A DNA stretch of 64,000 bases, taken from Halosimplex halophilum (lineage in GTDB: Archaea; Halobacteriota; Halobacteria; Halobacteriales; Haloarculaceae). The stretch's first letter is position 1; each line of letters starts with the position of its first letter. The DNA is taken from contig NZ_ML214298.1 of the NCBI RefSeq assembly GCF_004698125.1, forward strand, positions 496,001-560,000. The letters run 5' to 3'. Below the pieces are notes generated by a model. That model was given only the letters and a program-made list of their open reading frames with translations. It ran no database searches and had not been told where the DNA came from. The position numbers were made by a program, and so were the translations under genes. Positions 35,496 through 44,359 of the stretch are shown in pieces.

Positions 35496-36343
35496 CGATA
35501 ACCAGCGACTGGGGCCGGTGGTGGGCCCGCGAGGAGCTGTTCGGCTCCGGGGTGGAGGGCGTGTCGCTGTGGTTCCTGGGCGTGACCGGGTGGGCGGTCC
35601 GGACGCCCGAGACGACCCTGTTCGTCGACCCCTACTTCAGCACCGAGCGGGACCGCGAGTACGTCGCGCGGATGCCGCCGGTGCCGATGGAGCCGGGGTG
35701 GGCCGAGGCCTGCGACGCCGTCTTCTGCACGCACGACCACCGCGACCACTTCTGGCCGCCCTCCTTTGGCCCGCTGCTCGACCGCGACGGCGCCGCGGTC
35801 CACGCGCCCGCGGCGTGCTACGAGAATCACGACGTGAGCGCGGTCGCCGACGAGGACCGGGAAGTCGTCGAACCGGGCGACAGCTACGAGGTGGGCGACC
35901 TCACCGTCCACGTCCGGGGCGGGCGCGACCCCGACGCCGACGGCAGCGTCACGTACGTTCTCGAACACGAGGCGGGGACGATCTTCCACGGCGGCGACAA
36001 CCGCCCGTGCGAGGCGTTCGAGGCGGTCGGCGAGGCGTTCGACGTGGACGTGGGGATGCTCTCCTACGGGACGAGCGCCCGCCTGCGACAGGACGGCGAG
36101 GTCGTCCGGCGGAAGCTGTACAACGACGCCCAAGACGTGGTCGACGCGGCGAACATGGTCGGGATCGAGCGGCTGGTCCCGACCCACTGGCGGCGCTGGC
36201 GGTCGATCCAGGCCGACCCCGGCGCGCTCGCGAAGGCGGCGACGACCTTCGAGTACCCGCGGGTCGTCGAGGAGGTCGAGGTGGGCGACCGCCTGCGACT
36301 GGACCGGCCCGGGGTCGAGGTGCCGACCTACCTCGACGAGTGA
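35492..36343 (+). CDS. MBL-fold metal-dependent hydrolase, UlaG-like
   Basis: This 283-residue protein has the metallo-beta-lactamase signature Thr-His-Asp-His-Arg-Asp-His near residue 79, an early Phe-Leu-Gly-Val-Thr-Gly-Trp strand, Asp-Pro-Tyr-Phe, a Gly-Gly-Asp-Asn metal Asp near residue 168, and Pro-Thr-His-Trp with the last His. This resembles UlaG (L-ascorbate 6-phosphate lactonase) and its many cytoplasmic relatives. An actual lactonase role cannot be claimed without neighbouring ascorbate genes. ATG 35492 overlaps the stop of the short upstream ORF, which may control its translation. Later residues contain Trp-Arg-Arg-Trp-Arg, possibly a phosphate-binding patch. Confidence 0.83.
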   Translation: MTITSDWGRWWAREELFGSGVEGVSLWFLGVTGWAVRTPETTLFVDPYFSTERDREYVARMPPVPMEPGWAEACDAVFCTHDHRDHFWPPSFGPLLDRDGAAVHAPAACYENHDVSAVADEDREVVEPGDSYEVGDLTVHVRGGRDPDADGSVTYVLEHEAGTIFHGGDNRPCEAFEAVGEAFDVDVGMLSYGTSARLRQDGEVVRRKLYNDAQDVVDAANMVGIERLVPTHWRRWRSIQADPGALAKAATTFEYPRVVEEVEVGDRLRLDRPGVEVPTYLDE

Positions 36344-36374
36344 ACGCGGCGACTCGACCCACGATGGCGGCCCG

Positions 36375-38009
36375 TCAGCCGAACACTTCGGAGAAGCGGT
36401 TGGTGGCCTCGTCGGGGCCGGCGACGACGAGTTCGTCGCCGCTGCGGGCGCGGAATTCGGGGCCCAGATCCGTCACCACCTCGCCGTCGCGTTCGACGGC
36501 GACGACGGTGACGCCGGTGCGGGCGCGCACGTCGGCGTCGCCGAGCGTGGTGCCGACGAGCCCCGGCGCGCGCGTGCGGACGACTTCGACCTGGGTGTCC
36601 AGCGAGATCACGTCCTCGTCTTCGAGGACGGCGGAGGCGACCATCCGCCCCGTCACGGTCCCCAGCGCGAGGACGTAGTCGGCGCCGGCGCGGTACATCT
36701 TCCGGGCCGCCTCGGCCTCCTCGGCGCGGGCGACGATCTCGACCCGCCGGCTCTCGTCGCGGACGACCAGCGTCGCGAACTCGGCGGCGGTGTCGTCGGG
36801 GATGGCGAGGATGACCGACCGCGCGTCCCCGAGGCCGGCCCGCTCCAGCACTGCGGGGTCGGTCGCGTCGCCGACCACGTCGACGCCCGCTCCGTCCTCC
36901 TTGTCGACGACGGTGTAGGGCAGGTCGGCGTCGTCGAGGACGTTCGTGACCGTGCGACCCACCTCGCCGTAGCCGACGACGACCGTCTCGCCGGTGGTGT
37001 GGCGGCGCACCTCCGAGCGGGTGCGGTCGGCCAGCGCCTCGAGCTGGTCGTCGCGGCCGGTCATCAGCAGGACGGTCCCGGGTTCGATGACGGAGTCGGG
37101 CGAGGGCGGGCTCTCGAACTCGCCGTCGAACCAGGCGCCGATGACGTTGACGCCGGCCCGCTCGCGGAGCCCGCTCTCGGCGAGAGTCCGTCCGGCCACG
37201 TCGGCGCCCCTGTGGACCGGGAGTTCGACGATGTCGAAGTCCTCGCCGAGTTCGACCTTGCTGCCCAGGTCCGTCGAGACGCTGGCGGTGACCTTCCGGG
37301 CGAGGCTCTCGCCCAGGAGCGGGCGCGGCGACAGCACCGCGTCGGCGCCGGCCAGGTCGTGGTAGCGGGCGCGGTCGGGCTCCTCGACGACGCTGACGAC
37401 GCGCACCGACTCGTCGATCTCCTTGGCGGTGAGGACGATGCTGGCGTCGACCTGGTCGGACACGTCGGCGACCAGCGCCCGCGCGTCCGAGAAGTTCGCG
37501 GCGGCGAGCCCGTCGGCGGAGTCGGGGTCGTTGTGGATCACCTCGTAGCCCTCCTCGTAGAGGTCCGTCGCGCGGTCGCGGTCCGGTTCGACGATCACCC
37601 AGTCGACGCCGCGGGCGTCGAGTTCGGCGATGAGCGTCTCGACGCGCGGGGTGTACGTGGCGACGACGACGTGGTCCTCGTGGCCGTTCTCGACCGCCGT
37701 GGGCACGGTCGTCGACAGCGCCTCCTCGAAGGCCGGGAACGCGACCACCGGGAGCGCCAGGAAGATCATCACGGTCCCGGTCACGTCCATGACGATGACG
37801 AGCACGAGCATCGCCGCCGACTCCCAGCCCGCCTGGGAGCCGTAGCCGGTCGTCGTGAACGTCTCGACGACGAACTGCAGCGCCTCCAGGAACGTCTTGG
37901 GGTCGCCCTCGAAGGCCGCCATCCCGTACTGGTAGACGACCGTGAAGGCGTACATCGAGAGGGCGAGCACGCCGGTGTAGATGACCGACCGGCGCTGCCA
38001 CGTGTTCAT
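36375..38009 (-). CDS. Potassium channel-type protein with two RCK (TrkA-N/C) units
   Basis: This 544-residue protein has two membrane helices flanking a pore loop whose selectivity filter reads Thr-Thr-Thr-Gly-Tyr-Gly. Two cytoplasmic RCK units follow: TrkA-N (His-Val-Val-Val-Ala-Thr-Tyr, lacking the standard Gly-x-Gly), TrkA-C, then a second TrkA-N with Val-Val-Gly-Tyr-Gly-Glu-Val-Gly-Arg and a final TrkA-C. The layout resembles MthK- or GsuK-type K+ channels gated by nucleotides or ions. The first nucleotide-binding loop looks degenerate. ATG 38009 has a TATA-like gttttacg 25-32 bases upstream. It is divergent from the halogenase-like gene. Confidence 0.88.
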   Translation of the reverse strand: MNTWQRRSVIYTGVLALSMYAFTVVYQYGMAAFEGDPKTFLEALQFVVETFTTTGYGSQAGWESAAMLVLVIVMDVTGTVMIFLALPVVAFPAFEEALSTTVPTAVENGHEDHVVVATYTPRVETLIAELDARGVDWVIVEPDRDRATDLYEEGYEVIHNDPDSADGLAAANFSDARALVADVSDQVDASIVLTAKEIDESVRVVSVVEEPDRARYHDLAGADAVLSPRPLLGESLARKVTASVSTDLGSKVELGEDFDIVELPVHRGADVAGRTLAESGLRERAGVNVIGAWFDGEFESPPSPDSVIEPGTVLLMTGRDDQLEALADRTRSEVRRHTTGETVVVGYGEVGRTVTNVLDDADLPYTVVDKEDGAGVDVVGDATDPAVLERAGLGDARSVILAIPDDTAAEFATLVVRDESRRVEIVARAEEAEAARKMYRAGADYVLALGTVTGRMVASAVLEDEDVISLDTQVEVVRTRAPGLVGTTLGDADVRARTGVTVVAVERDGEVVTDLGPEFRARSGDELVVAGPDEATNRFSEVFG

Positions 38010-38051
38010 ACCCGTGTGGTTACCGCTGGCCCGTAAAACGGTTCTGGGAGA

Positions 38052-38090
38052 CGGATCCGCCGGACCGAGCGGCGAACGGCGGCGGATCCG
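38052..38090. promoter_or_regulatory. Inverted repeat between the divergent channel and halogenase-like genes
   Basis: CGGATCCGCC at 38052-38061 is exactly inverted at 38081-38090 with a 19-base gap. It lies about 43 bases before the channel start and 137 before the halogenase-like start. It could bind a regulator or form a stem; nothing else supports either role. Confidence 0.35.
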
Positions 38091-38226
38091 GACGGGGCGA
38101 TGACCACGAACAGTCACCGGCCGACTCCCAACCCGTCCGCCGACGTTCGAGCGGGCGGCGGTGTCGGGCGGACCTGTCCCTCGCGCTGAAATAGATTCAT
38201 TAGGCCGACTCTCCCGTAGGGGAACG

Positions 38227-39744
38227 ATGAGCGAGCGCATCGAGGACGTGACCGTGGTGGGCGGCGGGGACTCGGGGCTGCTCGCGGCGCTGGCGCTGCA
38301 GCGGATGAACCCCGGGCTGGACGTATCGGTCGTCGACGACTTCGGCCAGCCGGTCCCGCAGGTCGGCAAGAGCACCTTCCTGGCGATCCAGCAGATCCTC
38401 CACGACAGCCTCGGTATCGACGAGCGATCGTTCGTCGAGGCGGTCAAGCCGGTGTGGAAGGCGTCGGTGTACTTCCGCGACTGGTGCGGGAACGAGCCGT
38501 TCCACTACCCGTTCGACCAGAGCCGGAAGTTCCCGAACCCGGAGGAGCGGGACACCAACGAGGCCTTCTACTTCTACTACTCGGAGCTGCACGACAGCGA
38601 GGCCCACCAGTCCAAGTGCGAGCAGCTGGTCGCCCAGGGGAAGTCGCCGTGGTACTTCTCGCCCCGCGAGGGGGGCGCCCGCAAGTACGACAACGTCGCC
38701 TACCACCTCAACACGGAGCGGTTCAACGAGTTCCTCCGGGACCTGTGTCTCGACAGGGGGATCAGGCTGATCGACGACGAGGTCGTGACCGTCGACGTGG
38801 CCGACGACCGGATCAGGCGGCTCCGGAGTCGCAACCGGGCCTACGAGGCCGACCTGTACGTCGACGCGACGGGCTTCTCGCGCGTGCTCAGGGGCGAGCA
38901 GACCGACGACTTCCGCGAGTTCGACCTGCCGCTGGACGCGGCCCTGAACGCCCGGTCGGAGATCGACCTGGCGGACGTGGTGCCGGCGACGGTCGTCGAG
39001 ACGGGCGAGGCGGGCTGGTTCTGGCAGATCGACACCTACGACAACCGCGACCGCGGCTACGTCTACGCCTCGGACTACGTCTCGGAGGCCGCGGCCCGCG
39101 AGGAGTTCGTCGCTCACTGCGAGGGGATCGACGCCGACGACGTGGTCAAATACGAGTTCGACTCGGGGTATCACGAGCGGGCGTGGGTGGAGAACTGCGT
39201 GGCGGTCGGCAACGCCGAGGGGTTCGTCGAGCCGCTGCAGTCGACGGGGCTGACGGCCAACGCGAAGGCGTCGGTCACGCTCGCGACGCTGCTGTCCGGC
39301 CACGGTCGCGTCGCGGACGACGCGGTCCGCGAGCGGTACAACGCCTGGGTCCGGGAGACCTGGGAGTCCATCTACGACTTCATCAGCGTCCACTACGCCT
39401 ACGCCGACGGCGACACCGAGTTCTGGGAGGACGCTCAGTCGGTCGAGCTCAGCCGGCGGACGGAGCTGCTGATCGAGGCGTTCGACCGCACCGGCTTCGA
39501 CGCCCACGTCGACCCGACGATGGGCCATCCCGAGATCGACGACCCACTCTTCTTCCAGCCGCTGGACTTCTACGCGCTGATCCACCACATGGGCGCGACC
39601 TCGGCGTTCTACGAGTCCCACGACTTCGAGATCGACGACGAGACGCGCCGGGCGGTCGAGCGGAACTACGGGTCGATCCGCGAGGACGTGGCCGACCACT
39701 ACGACCACCGGGAGTTCTACCACGGCGCGCTCGGCCAGCACTGA
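38227..39744 (+). CDS. Flavin-dependent halogenase-like protein (tryptophan halogenase family)
   Basis: This 505-residue protein has the FAD-binding start Val-Val-Gly-Gly-Gly-Asp-Ser-Gly (residues 10-17). The catalytic Lys of halogenases (Lys79 in PrnA) aligns with Lys78 in Val-Trp-Lys-Ala-Ser. The catalytic Glu (Glu346 in PrnA) aligns with Glu335 in Phe-Val-Glu-Pro-Leu-Gln-Ser-Thr-Gly, next to the halide-binding Ser-Thr-Gly. The Trp-x-Trp-x-Ile-Pro motif reads Trp-Phe-Trp-Gln-Ile-Asp (264-269), so the Pro is lost. The Gly-Glu-Ala-Thr of known enzymes is Gly-Lys-Ser-Thr here. It probably halogenates or oxidises an aromatic compound with FADH2; the substrate is unknown. A flavin reductase is not adjacent. 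Confidence 0.82.
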   Translation: MSERIEDVTVVGGGDSGLLAALALQRMNPGLDVSVVDDFGQPVPQVGKSTFLAIQQILHDSLGIDERSFVEAVKPVWKASVYFRDWCGNEPFHYPFDQSRKFPNPEERDTNEAFYFYYSELHDSEAHQSKCEQLVAQGKSPWYFSPREGGARKYDNVAYHLNTERFNEFLRDLCLDRGIRLIDDEVVTVDVADDRIRRLRSRNRAYEADLYVDATGFSRVLRGEQTDDFREFDLPLDAALNARSEIDLADVVPATVVETGEAGWFWQIDTYDNRDRGYVYASDYVSEAAAREEFVAHCEGIDADDVVKYEFDSGYHERAWVENCVAVGNAEGFVEPLQSTGLTANAKASVTLATLLSGHGRVADDAVRERYNAWVRETWESIYDFISVHYAYADGDTEFWEDAQSVELSRRTELLIEAFDRTGFDAHVDPTMGHPEIDDPLFFQPLDFYALIHHMGATSAFYESHDFEIDDETRRAVERNYGSIREDVADHYDHREFYHGALGQH

Positions 39745-39777
39745 GTGCCCGTCGGCGACTTGTCCGACGACGGCACG

Positions 39778-42036
39778 TCAGCCGACGGTGACCGTCGCCC
39801 GAACACGCCCCCCGCGCGCGGACCGGCCGACGACGACCGCGTACTCGCCGGGGTCGACCGTCCAGCCCGCACCGGGGTCGTACCGGGCGAGCGCCCGGCG
39901 CGGGACCGACAGCGGGACGGCCCGCCGCTCGCCGGGATCCAGCGCGACCGACACGAAGCCGCCGAGTTCGCGCCCGGGGCGAGCGGTCGCACCCGGCGGG
40001 TCGGGCGGCTCGACGTACGCCTGGACGACCTCCCGCCCCGGGCGGCCGGCGCGGTTCGCGACGGTGACGGTGACATCGATGGCCGGAGCGTCGAGGTCGC
40101 CACCGTCCGTCCCGCCGCCGTCCGTCCCGTCGCCGTCAGTCCCACCGGCGGCCGCGGCGCGCTCGACGGCCAGGTCCGCGTACGCGAAGTCGGCGTACGA
40201 GCGGCCGTGACCGAAGGGGTAGCGGGGGGCGACGCCGTCGCGGTCGAAGCCGCGGTAGCCGACGAAGATGCCCTCGTCGTAGTGCACGTGTTCGTTGACG
40301 CCCGGGTACCGGCGCTGGTCGCCGGCGACGGTGTAGTCCTCGAACCGGCGGCCGACCGTCAGGGGGAGCCGTCCGCCGGGGTCGGCGCCGAAGAGCACGT
40401 CCGCGAGCGCCGCGCCGTCCGCCTGCCCGGGGTACCACGTCTGCACGACGGCGGCGACTTCGCTCGCCCACGGCATCTCGACCGGGCCGCTCGACCGGCA
40501 GACGACGACGGTACGGGGGTTCTCCGCGGCGACGGCGCGGACGAGCCGGTCCTGTTCCCCGGGCAGGGCCATCGACGTGCGGTCTTCGCTCTCGGTCGCG
40601 CCGTCCTGGACGACGACGATCGCGGCGTCGGCGTCGGCCGCCGCCCGTACCGCGGCGTCGAAGTCCGGTCCGGCGCGCAGTCGCCGCCGGAGTCCCGACC
40701 CCGGCAGGTCGAACATCGACGGGTTCGCCACCCGCTTGACCCCGCGCTCGAACGTGACCCGGGACGCTCCCGCCCTGAGGCCCTCGACGGGGCTGACGGT
40801 CCGCGTCGGGGTGACCTCCGAACTCCCGCCGCCGCCGACCTTCGCCTCGTCGGCGTTCGGCCCGACGACGGCGAGGGAGTCGTCCTCCCCGAGCGGGAGG
40901 GTCCCGTCGTTGGCCAGCAGGACGGTCCCGCGGCGGGCCACCTCGCGGGCGAGGTCGTGGTGGGCGTCCCAGTCGACGGACGGCGCAGTGTCGCCCGCTC
41001 TGCCCCACCGCGCCGACCCCTCCGACCGTCCGTCGAGCAGCCCGGCCCGCTCGTACAGTCCGAGGACGTGCCGGACCTTCCGGTCGAGCGTCGCTTCGGC
41101 GACCAGTCCGTCGTCGATGGCCCGGCGGAGCGGGTCGCCGAAGAAGTCGAAGGGGTAGGGGTCGGGCTGGCCCTCGTCGGCCAATCGGTCGGTGAGTCGC
41201 CACAGCAGCGGCGGATCGAGGTCCAGTCGATCGGACAGTCGGAGGCGGAGCATCGCGCGCAGCCAGCGGCTGTGGGGCGCGAACAGTTCGACCGCGGAGG
41301 CGCCGGGCATCTCCAGGTCGAGCCCGCCCTCGGCGGCCGCGGCTGCGTCGTGAGTCCCCCACCAGTCGCTCATCACCACGCCGTCGAAGCCCCACTCCCC
41401 GCGGAGGACGCCCTCCAGCAGCCGTCGGTTCTCGCTCATGTAGTGGCCGTTGACGCGGTTGTACGCGGCCATCACCGCCGAGGCGTCCGCGTCGACCGCC
41501 GCGCGGAAGCCCGGGAGGTAGATCTCCCGCAGCGCCCGCTCGGGGACGACGGCGTCGACCGTGTCGCGGCGGTGCTCCTGGTTGTTCGCGACGAAGTGTT
41601 TGGCCGTCGCGCCGACGCCCCCCGTTTCGACTCCGTCGACGTAGGCGGCGCCAACGGCGCTCGTGAGTACGGGATCCTCGCTCAGGTACTCGAAGTTGCG
41701 GCCGCCGGTGGGGACGCGCACGATGTTCAGCCCGGGCGCGAGCAACACGTCGTGGCCCCGTGCTCGGGTTTCCGCGGCGAGCGCGCGGCCGAGGCGCCGC
41801 GCCAGGTCGGGGTCCCAGGACGCCCCCAGGGCGATGGTCGCCGGGAACGCCGTCGCCTCGCGGTCGCGGACCCCCAGCGGTCCGTCGACGAGCCGCAGCG
41901 GCGGGATGTCGAGGCGTTCGACGCCCGGGACGTAGCCGGTGGCGCGGCCCTCGGGGTCGGGCCGGCCGCGGACCAGCCGCAGTTTCTCGTCGAGCGTCAG
42001 ATCTGATAGGAGGCCGTCGACTCGGCCGTCGCTCAT
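39778..42036 (-). CDS. Glycoside hydrolase family 3 beta-glucosidase-like enzyme
   Basis: This 752-residue protein has the full GH3 layout: a TIM-barrel domain with Arg-Val-Pro-x-Gly-Gly-Arg-Asn-Phe-Glu-Tyr (residues 108-117), Lys146-His147, and nucleophile Asp224 in Val-Met-Ser-Asp-Trp-Trp-Gly. An alpha/beta sandwich domain follows, then a C-terminal fibronectin-III-like domain (Tyr-Pro-Phe-Gly-His-Gly near residue 607). An acidic Gly/Asp/Thr-rich insert sits at about 630-655. No signal peptide is seen, so it is probably cytoplasmic and acts on imported oligosaccharides. Specificity (beta-glucoside, xyloside or other) is unresolved. Its end converges on the halogenase-like gene with 33 bases between. 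Confidence 0.92.
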   Translation of the reverse strand: MSDGRVDGLLSDLTLDEKLRLVRGRPDPEGRATGYVPGVERLDIPPLRLVDGPLGVRDREATAFPATIALGASWDPDLARRLGRALAAETRARGHDVLLAPGLNIVRVPTGGRNFEYLSEDPVLTSAVGAAYVDGVETGGVGATAKHFVANNQEHRRDTVDAVVPERALREIYLPGFRAAVDADASAVMAAYNRVNGHYMSENRRLLEGVLRGEWGFDGVVMSDWWGTHDAAAAAEGGLDLEMPGASAVELFAPHSRWLRAMLRLRLSDRLDLDPPLLWRLTDRLADEGQPDPYPFDFFGDPLRRAIDDGLVAEATLDRKVRHVLGLYERAGLLDGRSEGSARWGRAGDTAPSVDWDAHHDLAREVARRGTVLLANDGTLPLGEDDSLAVVGPNADEAKVGGGGSSEVTPTRTVSPVEGLRAGASRVTFERGVKRVANPSMFDLPGSGLRRRLRAGPDFDAAVRAAADADAAIVVVQDGATESEDRTSMALPGEQDRLVRAVAAENPRTVVVCRSSGPVEMPWASEVAAVVQTWYPGQADGAALADVLFGADPGGRLPLTVGRRFEDYTVAGDQRRYPGVNEHVHYDEGIFVGYRGFDRDGVAPRYPFGHGRSYADFAYADLAVERAAAAGGTDGDGTDGGGTDGGDLDAPAIDVTVTVANRAGRPGREVVQAYVEPPDPPGATARPGRELGGFVSVALDPGERRAVPLSVPRRALARYDPGAGWTVDPGEYAVVVGRSARGGRVRATVTVG

Positions 42037-42144
42037 CTCTCGGTACGAGGGGCGGTGCCCGGATATTCGTTGTGCCGGGTTCGATCAGTTCGGAGCGGGT
42101 CTCCCGGAGTGATACCCGCTACCGCAACCGCGAACGGACCCGTG

Positions 42145-42343
42145 ACCGCGAACAGCGTGAAAGCCCCGACTCGCTCGACTCGGGCGCCTCGCTGCGCGCT
42201 TCACTCGCTTCGCTCGTTGCAGTGCCCGCGTCGTCGGCCTTCGTCGAGCGAGTCGCCCCTTTCATTCCCGCCCGCCCAGACTGGTCGGCGAGCCGATACG
42301 GGCGGGAATGGAAGCGGACGGGGGCTTTCACGCTGTCTGCGGT
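42145..42343. repeat. Palindromic intergenic repeat, family A, copy 2
   Basis: This copy occupies much of the 405-base gap 42037-42441. The 23-base ends (42145-42167, 42321-42343) are identical to those at 12353-12530. The inner 13-base stem is 42167-42179 with 42243-42255, carrying T42171:A42251 where copy 1 has G:C. This copy also has an extra 12-base perfect inverted repeat (42263-42274 with 42299-42310) that copy 1 lacks. Short ORFs across it share peptide similarity with those of copy 1 only because the DNA is repeated. No gene was found in the rest of the gap. Confidence 0.8.
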
Positions 42344-42394
42344 TGCTGTCGAGTTCGTGGTTGCTGTCGAGTTCGTGGTTGCTGTCGAGTTCGC
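42341..42394. repeat. 18-base tandem repeat at the edge of repeat A copy 2
   Basis: Three units of 18 bases (42341-42358, 42359-42376, 42377-42394; the last has one change) run directly from the right end of the family A element. They begin with the element's terminal bases, so they may have arisen by slippage there. The units abut, so this is not a CRISPR. Confidence 0.85.
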
Positions 42395-42441
42395 GGTCGC
42401 TGTTGCGGCGATCTCCGATTTCCCGTCGGTAGACCCCACTG

Positions 42442-43734
42442 TCACCCCTCCTTCTCGACGCGGAACCACTCGCCGCGCCAGGAGATGGGGTACTCGACGA
42501 TCCCCTTGATGGCGGCGAGACTGTACAGGGGGAGGACGAACGGGACGAGCAGCCAGCCGAGGCCCACCGAGTCGACGACGCCGACGCGGCGGTCGAGCAG
42601 GCGAACGCCGAGACAGACCCCCGCCAGCGCCCCGACCGTCACGCCGAGGACGACCCCTGCGCCGGTCGCGCCGAGGACGACGGCCTGGGGGACCAGCGAG
42701 AGGACGACGAAGTTGCCCAGGATGGCGCCGCCGCAGACGGCCAGCGAGGCGACGCTGCGCGGGCGACCAAGCGGGTCGAGGCGGCCGAGCCGGCGGTGGA
42801 ACACCTGCGCGTAGCCGGTCATCCAGCGCTTGCGCTGGCCCCACCAGTCACGGAGAGTGTGAGCGCCCTCGATCTCCGAGGGGTAGGCGAACGACGACTG
42901 GACGGAGACGCCGTCCTCGTAACAGCGGAAGGCGAAGTCGAAGTCCTCGGTGAGCATCCGCGGGTCGTAGCCGCCGACGCGCTCGTAGGTGTCGCGGCGC
43001 AGGACGAGCGCGTTGCTCGCGACCATGTCGAAGTCCGTCAGCAGCGCGACCAGCCGGTGGCTCAGGTAGCCCAGCACGACCGACTCGTAGTAGGTGACCG
43101 TCTCAAGGAGGCCGTCCGGGCGAGGGAACGTGCGGCCCTGGACGGCCTCGTAAGCTTCGAGGCCGGCGGCCGCGGCGGGGAGGAACGTCGGGTGGACCCG
43201 CTCGTCGGCGTCGAACACGCCGACGTACGGCGCGTCGGTGCGGTCGACGGCGTAGTTGACGGCGGCGGCCTTCGACCCCGGATTACGGTCGTTGACGAGG
43301 CAGGTGACCCGCCGGCGGTCGGCCAGCGAGCGCGCGACCGACAGCGTCGACTCGTCGCCCGGCTCGCAGACGACGCAGACGGCCACGTCCGCGTAGTCGG
43401 CGGCCAGCAGGCTCTCGACGCTGCGGTGGAGCGCGCCCGCGTCGCCGTAGGAGGGGACGACGGCCGCGATCTCCGGGCCGGTCGACGGGTAGGGGCCACG
43501 GCGGCGCTCGCGGAGCACCTCGGCGAAGAAGACGGCGGCGGAACTCGACAGCGTCGCGGCGAAGCTCAGGCAGGCGACCGCCGCGTTGAGGACGGTGACG
43601 CTCCCGAGACCGAGGAAGAGCAGCGGAAGCGTGACCGTGATCCGCCCCTGGACGAACCCGACGGTGACGACGGCGAGCGCCGCGAGGGCGAAACAGGCTC
43701 TGTCGAGCCACCGGCGGAACGTGTGTGAGACCAT
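42442..43734 (-). CDS. Membrane-bound family 2 glycosyltransferase
   Basis: This 430-residue protein has two N-terminal membrane helices, then a GT2 domain with Val-Val-Pro-Ser-Tyr-Gly-Asp, Asp-Asp/Asp-Ala-Asp elements (Val-Phe-Asp-Ala-Asp-Glu), Thr-Glu-Asp-Phe-Asp as the catalytic base region, and Gln-Arg-Lys-Arg-Trp. It ends in three or four membrane helices. The Thr-Glu-Asp plus Gln-x-x-Arg-Trp pair is typical of processive enzymes such as cellulose, chitin or hyaluronan synthases, and also of some lipid glycosyltransferases. It may build an exported glycan. The product is unknown and no polysaccharide export genes are adjacent. Confidence 0.87.
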   Translation of the reverse strand: MVSHTFRRWLDRACFALAALAVVTVGFVQGRITVTLPLLFLGLGSVTVLNAAVACLSFAATLSSSAAVFFAEVLRERRRGPYPSTGPEIAAVVPSYGDAGALHRSVESLLAADYADVAVCVVCEPGDESTLSVARSLADRRRVTCLVNDRNPGSKAAAVNYAVDRTDAPYVGVFDADERVHPTFLPAAAAGLEAYEAVQGRTFPRPDGLLETVTYYESVVLGYLSHRLVALLTDFDMVASNALVLRRDTYERVGGYDPRMLTEDFDFAFRCYEDGVSVQSSFAYPSEIEGAHTLRDWWGQRKRWMTGYAQVFHRRLGRLDPLGRPRSVASLAVCGGAILGNFVVLSLVPQAVVLGATGAGVVLGVTVGALAGVCLGVRLLDRRVGVVDSVGLGWLLVPFVLPLYSLAAIKGIVEYPISWRGEWFRVEKEG

Positions 43735-43938
43735 CGGGGCGGGGACCGAGACGGGTGTGTCCGCGGGGAGCGCGGGCGCGAGCGGGACTCCCGTGGCGGA
43801 TCGCCCAGTTCGGGTACTGTTCCGGCCGATACTCCCGGCTCCCCGGTAAGTATTGGGGGCCGTACACGGCGTGTCGTTCGCGTTGTGGGTTGAACGGTTG
43901 TTTCTGGTTGATCTGGTGTGGCACGAAGTCGTGCGAGA

Positions 43939-44232
43939 GTGACCGCAGCCGACAGCGAGCGCTGAACGCCCTCGTCGCGCTCGCGGTCGCTGAGCGACAT
44001 ACCCTCGCGGCCTCGCGGCCGCCTCGGGTAGGGGTCGCTCAGGCGACTGAACTGCACGCGAGCGTGCCTCGCCCGTTCAGTCCGCCAGGACAGCACCGCC
44101 CCGCACAGCACCGCAGACGGCCACGAACCTCCCCAGCCGATTGCGCTCCGCGCGCCTCCGGCGTGCGGTGCTCATCCCTCGCGCGGCTACGGTCGCGCGC
44201 ATGAACGCGCGCTCCAGCGCGCGCCGACCGCA
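43939..44232. repeat. Palindromic intergenic repeat, family B, copy 2
   Basis: This copy lies in the 625-base gap 43735-44359. Hairpin arms are 43963-44004 and 44028-44079. TGAACG (43963-43968) pairs with CGTTCA (44074-44079), and the nine bases 43990-43998 pair with 44034-44042. Compared with copy 1 at 20981-21423 the paired bases differ but remain complementary. A small perfect palindrome (43921-43934) precedes the left edge. The shared downstream block is around 44093-44142. The rest of the gap shows only promoter-like sequence near 44327-44337 and no gene. Confidence 0.75.
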
Positions 44233-44359
44233 CCGCAACCGTTCACCGCAACAGCGCTCGCCTATACTGAACGCTCCGCACGACCCACTGTGCAGTCCGA
44301 TATCTTACAAAAACGTCGTTCAGGGAACGGTTTAGGCGTCGGCGCCCGCCGGATCGGGT

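Noticed and set aside
35492-36343. Calling the hydrolase an L-ascorbate 6-phosphate lactonase.
   Set aside because: Only fold-level similarity to UlaG is seen and there are no ascorbate genes nearby.
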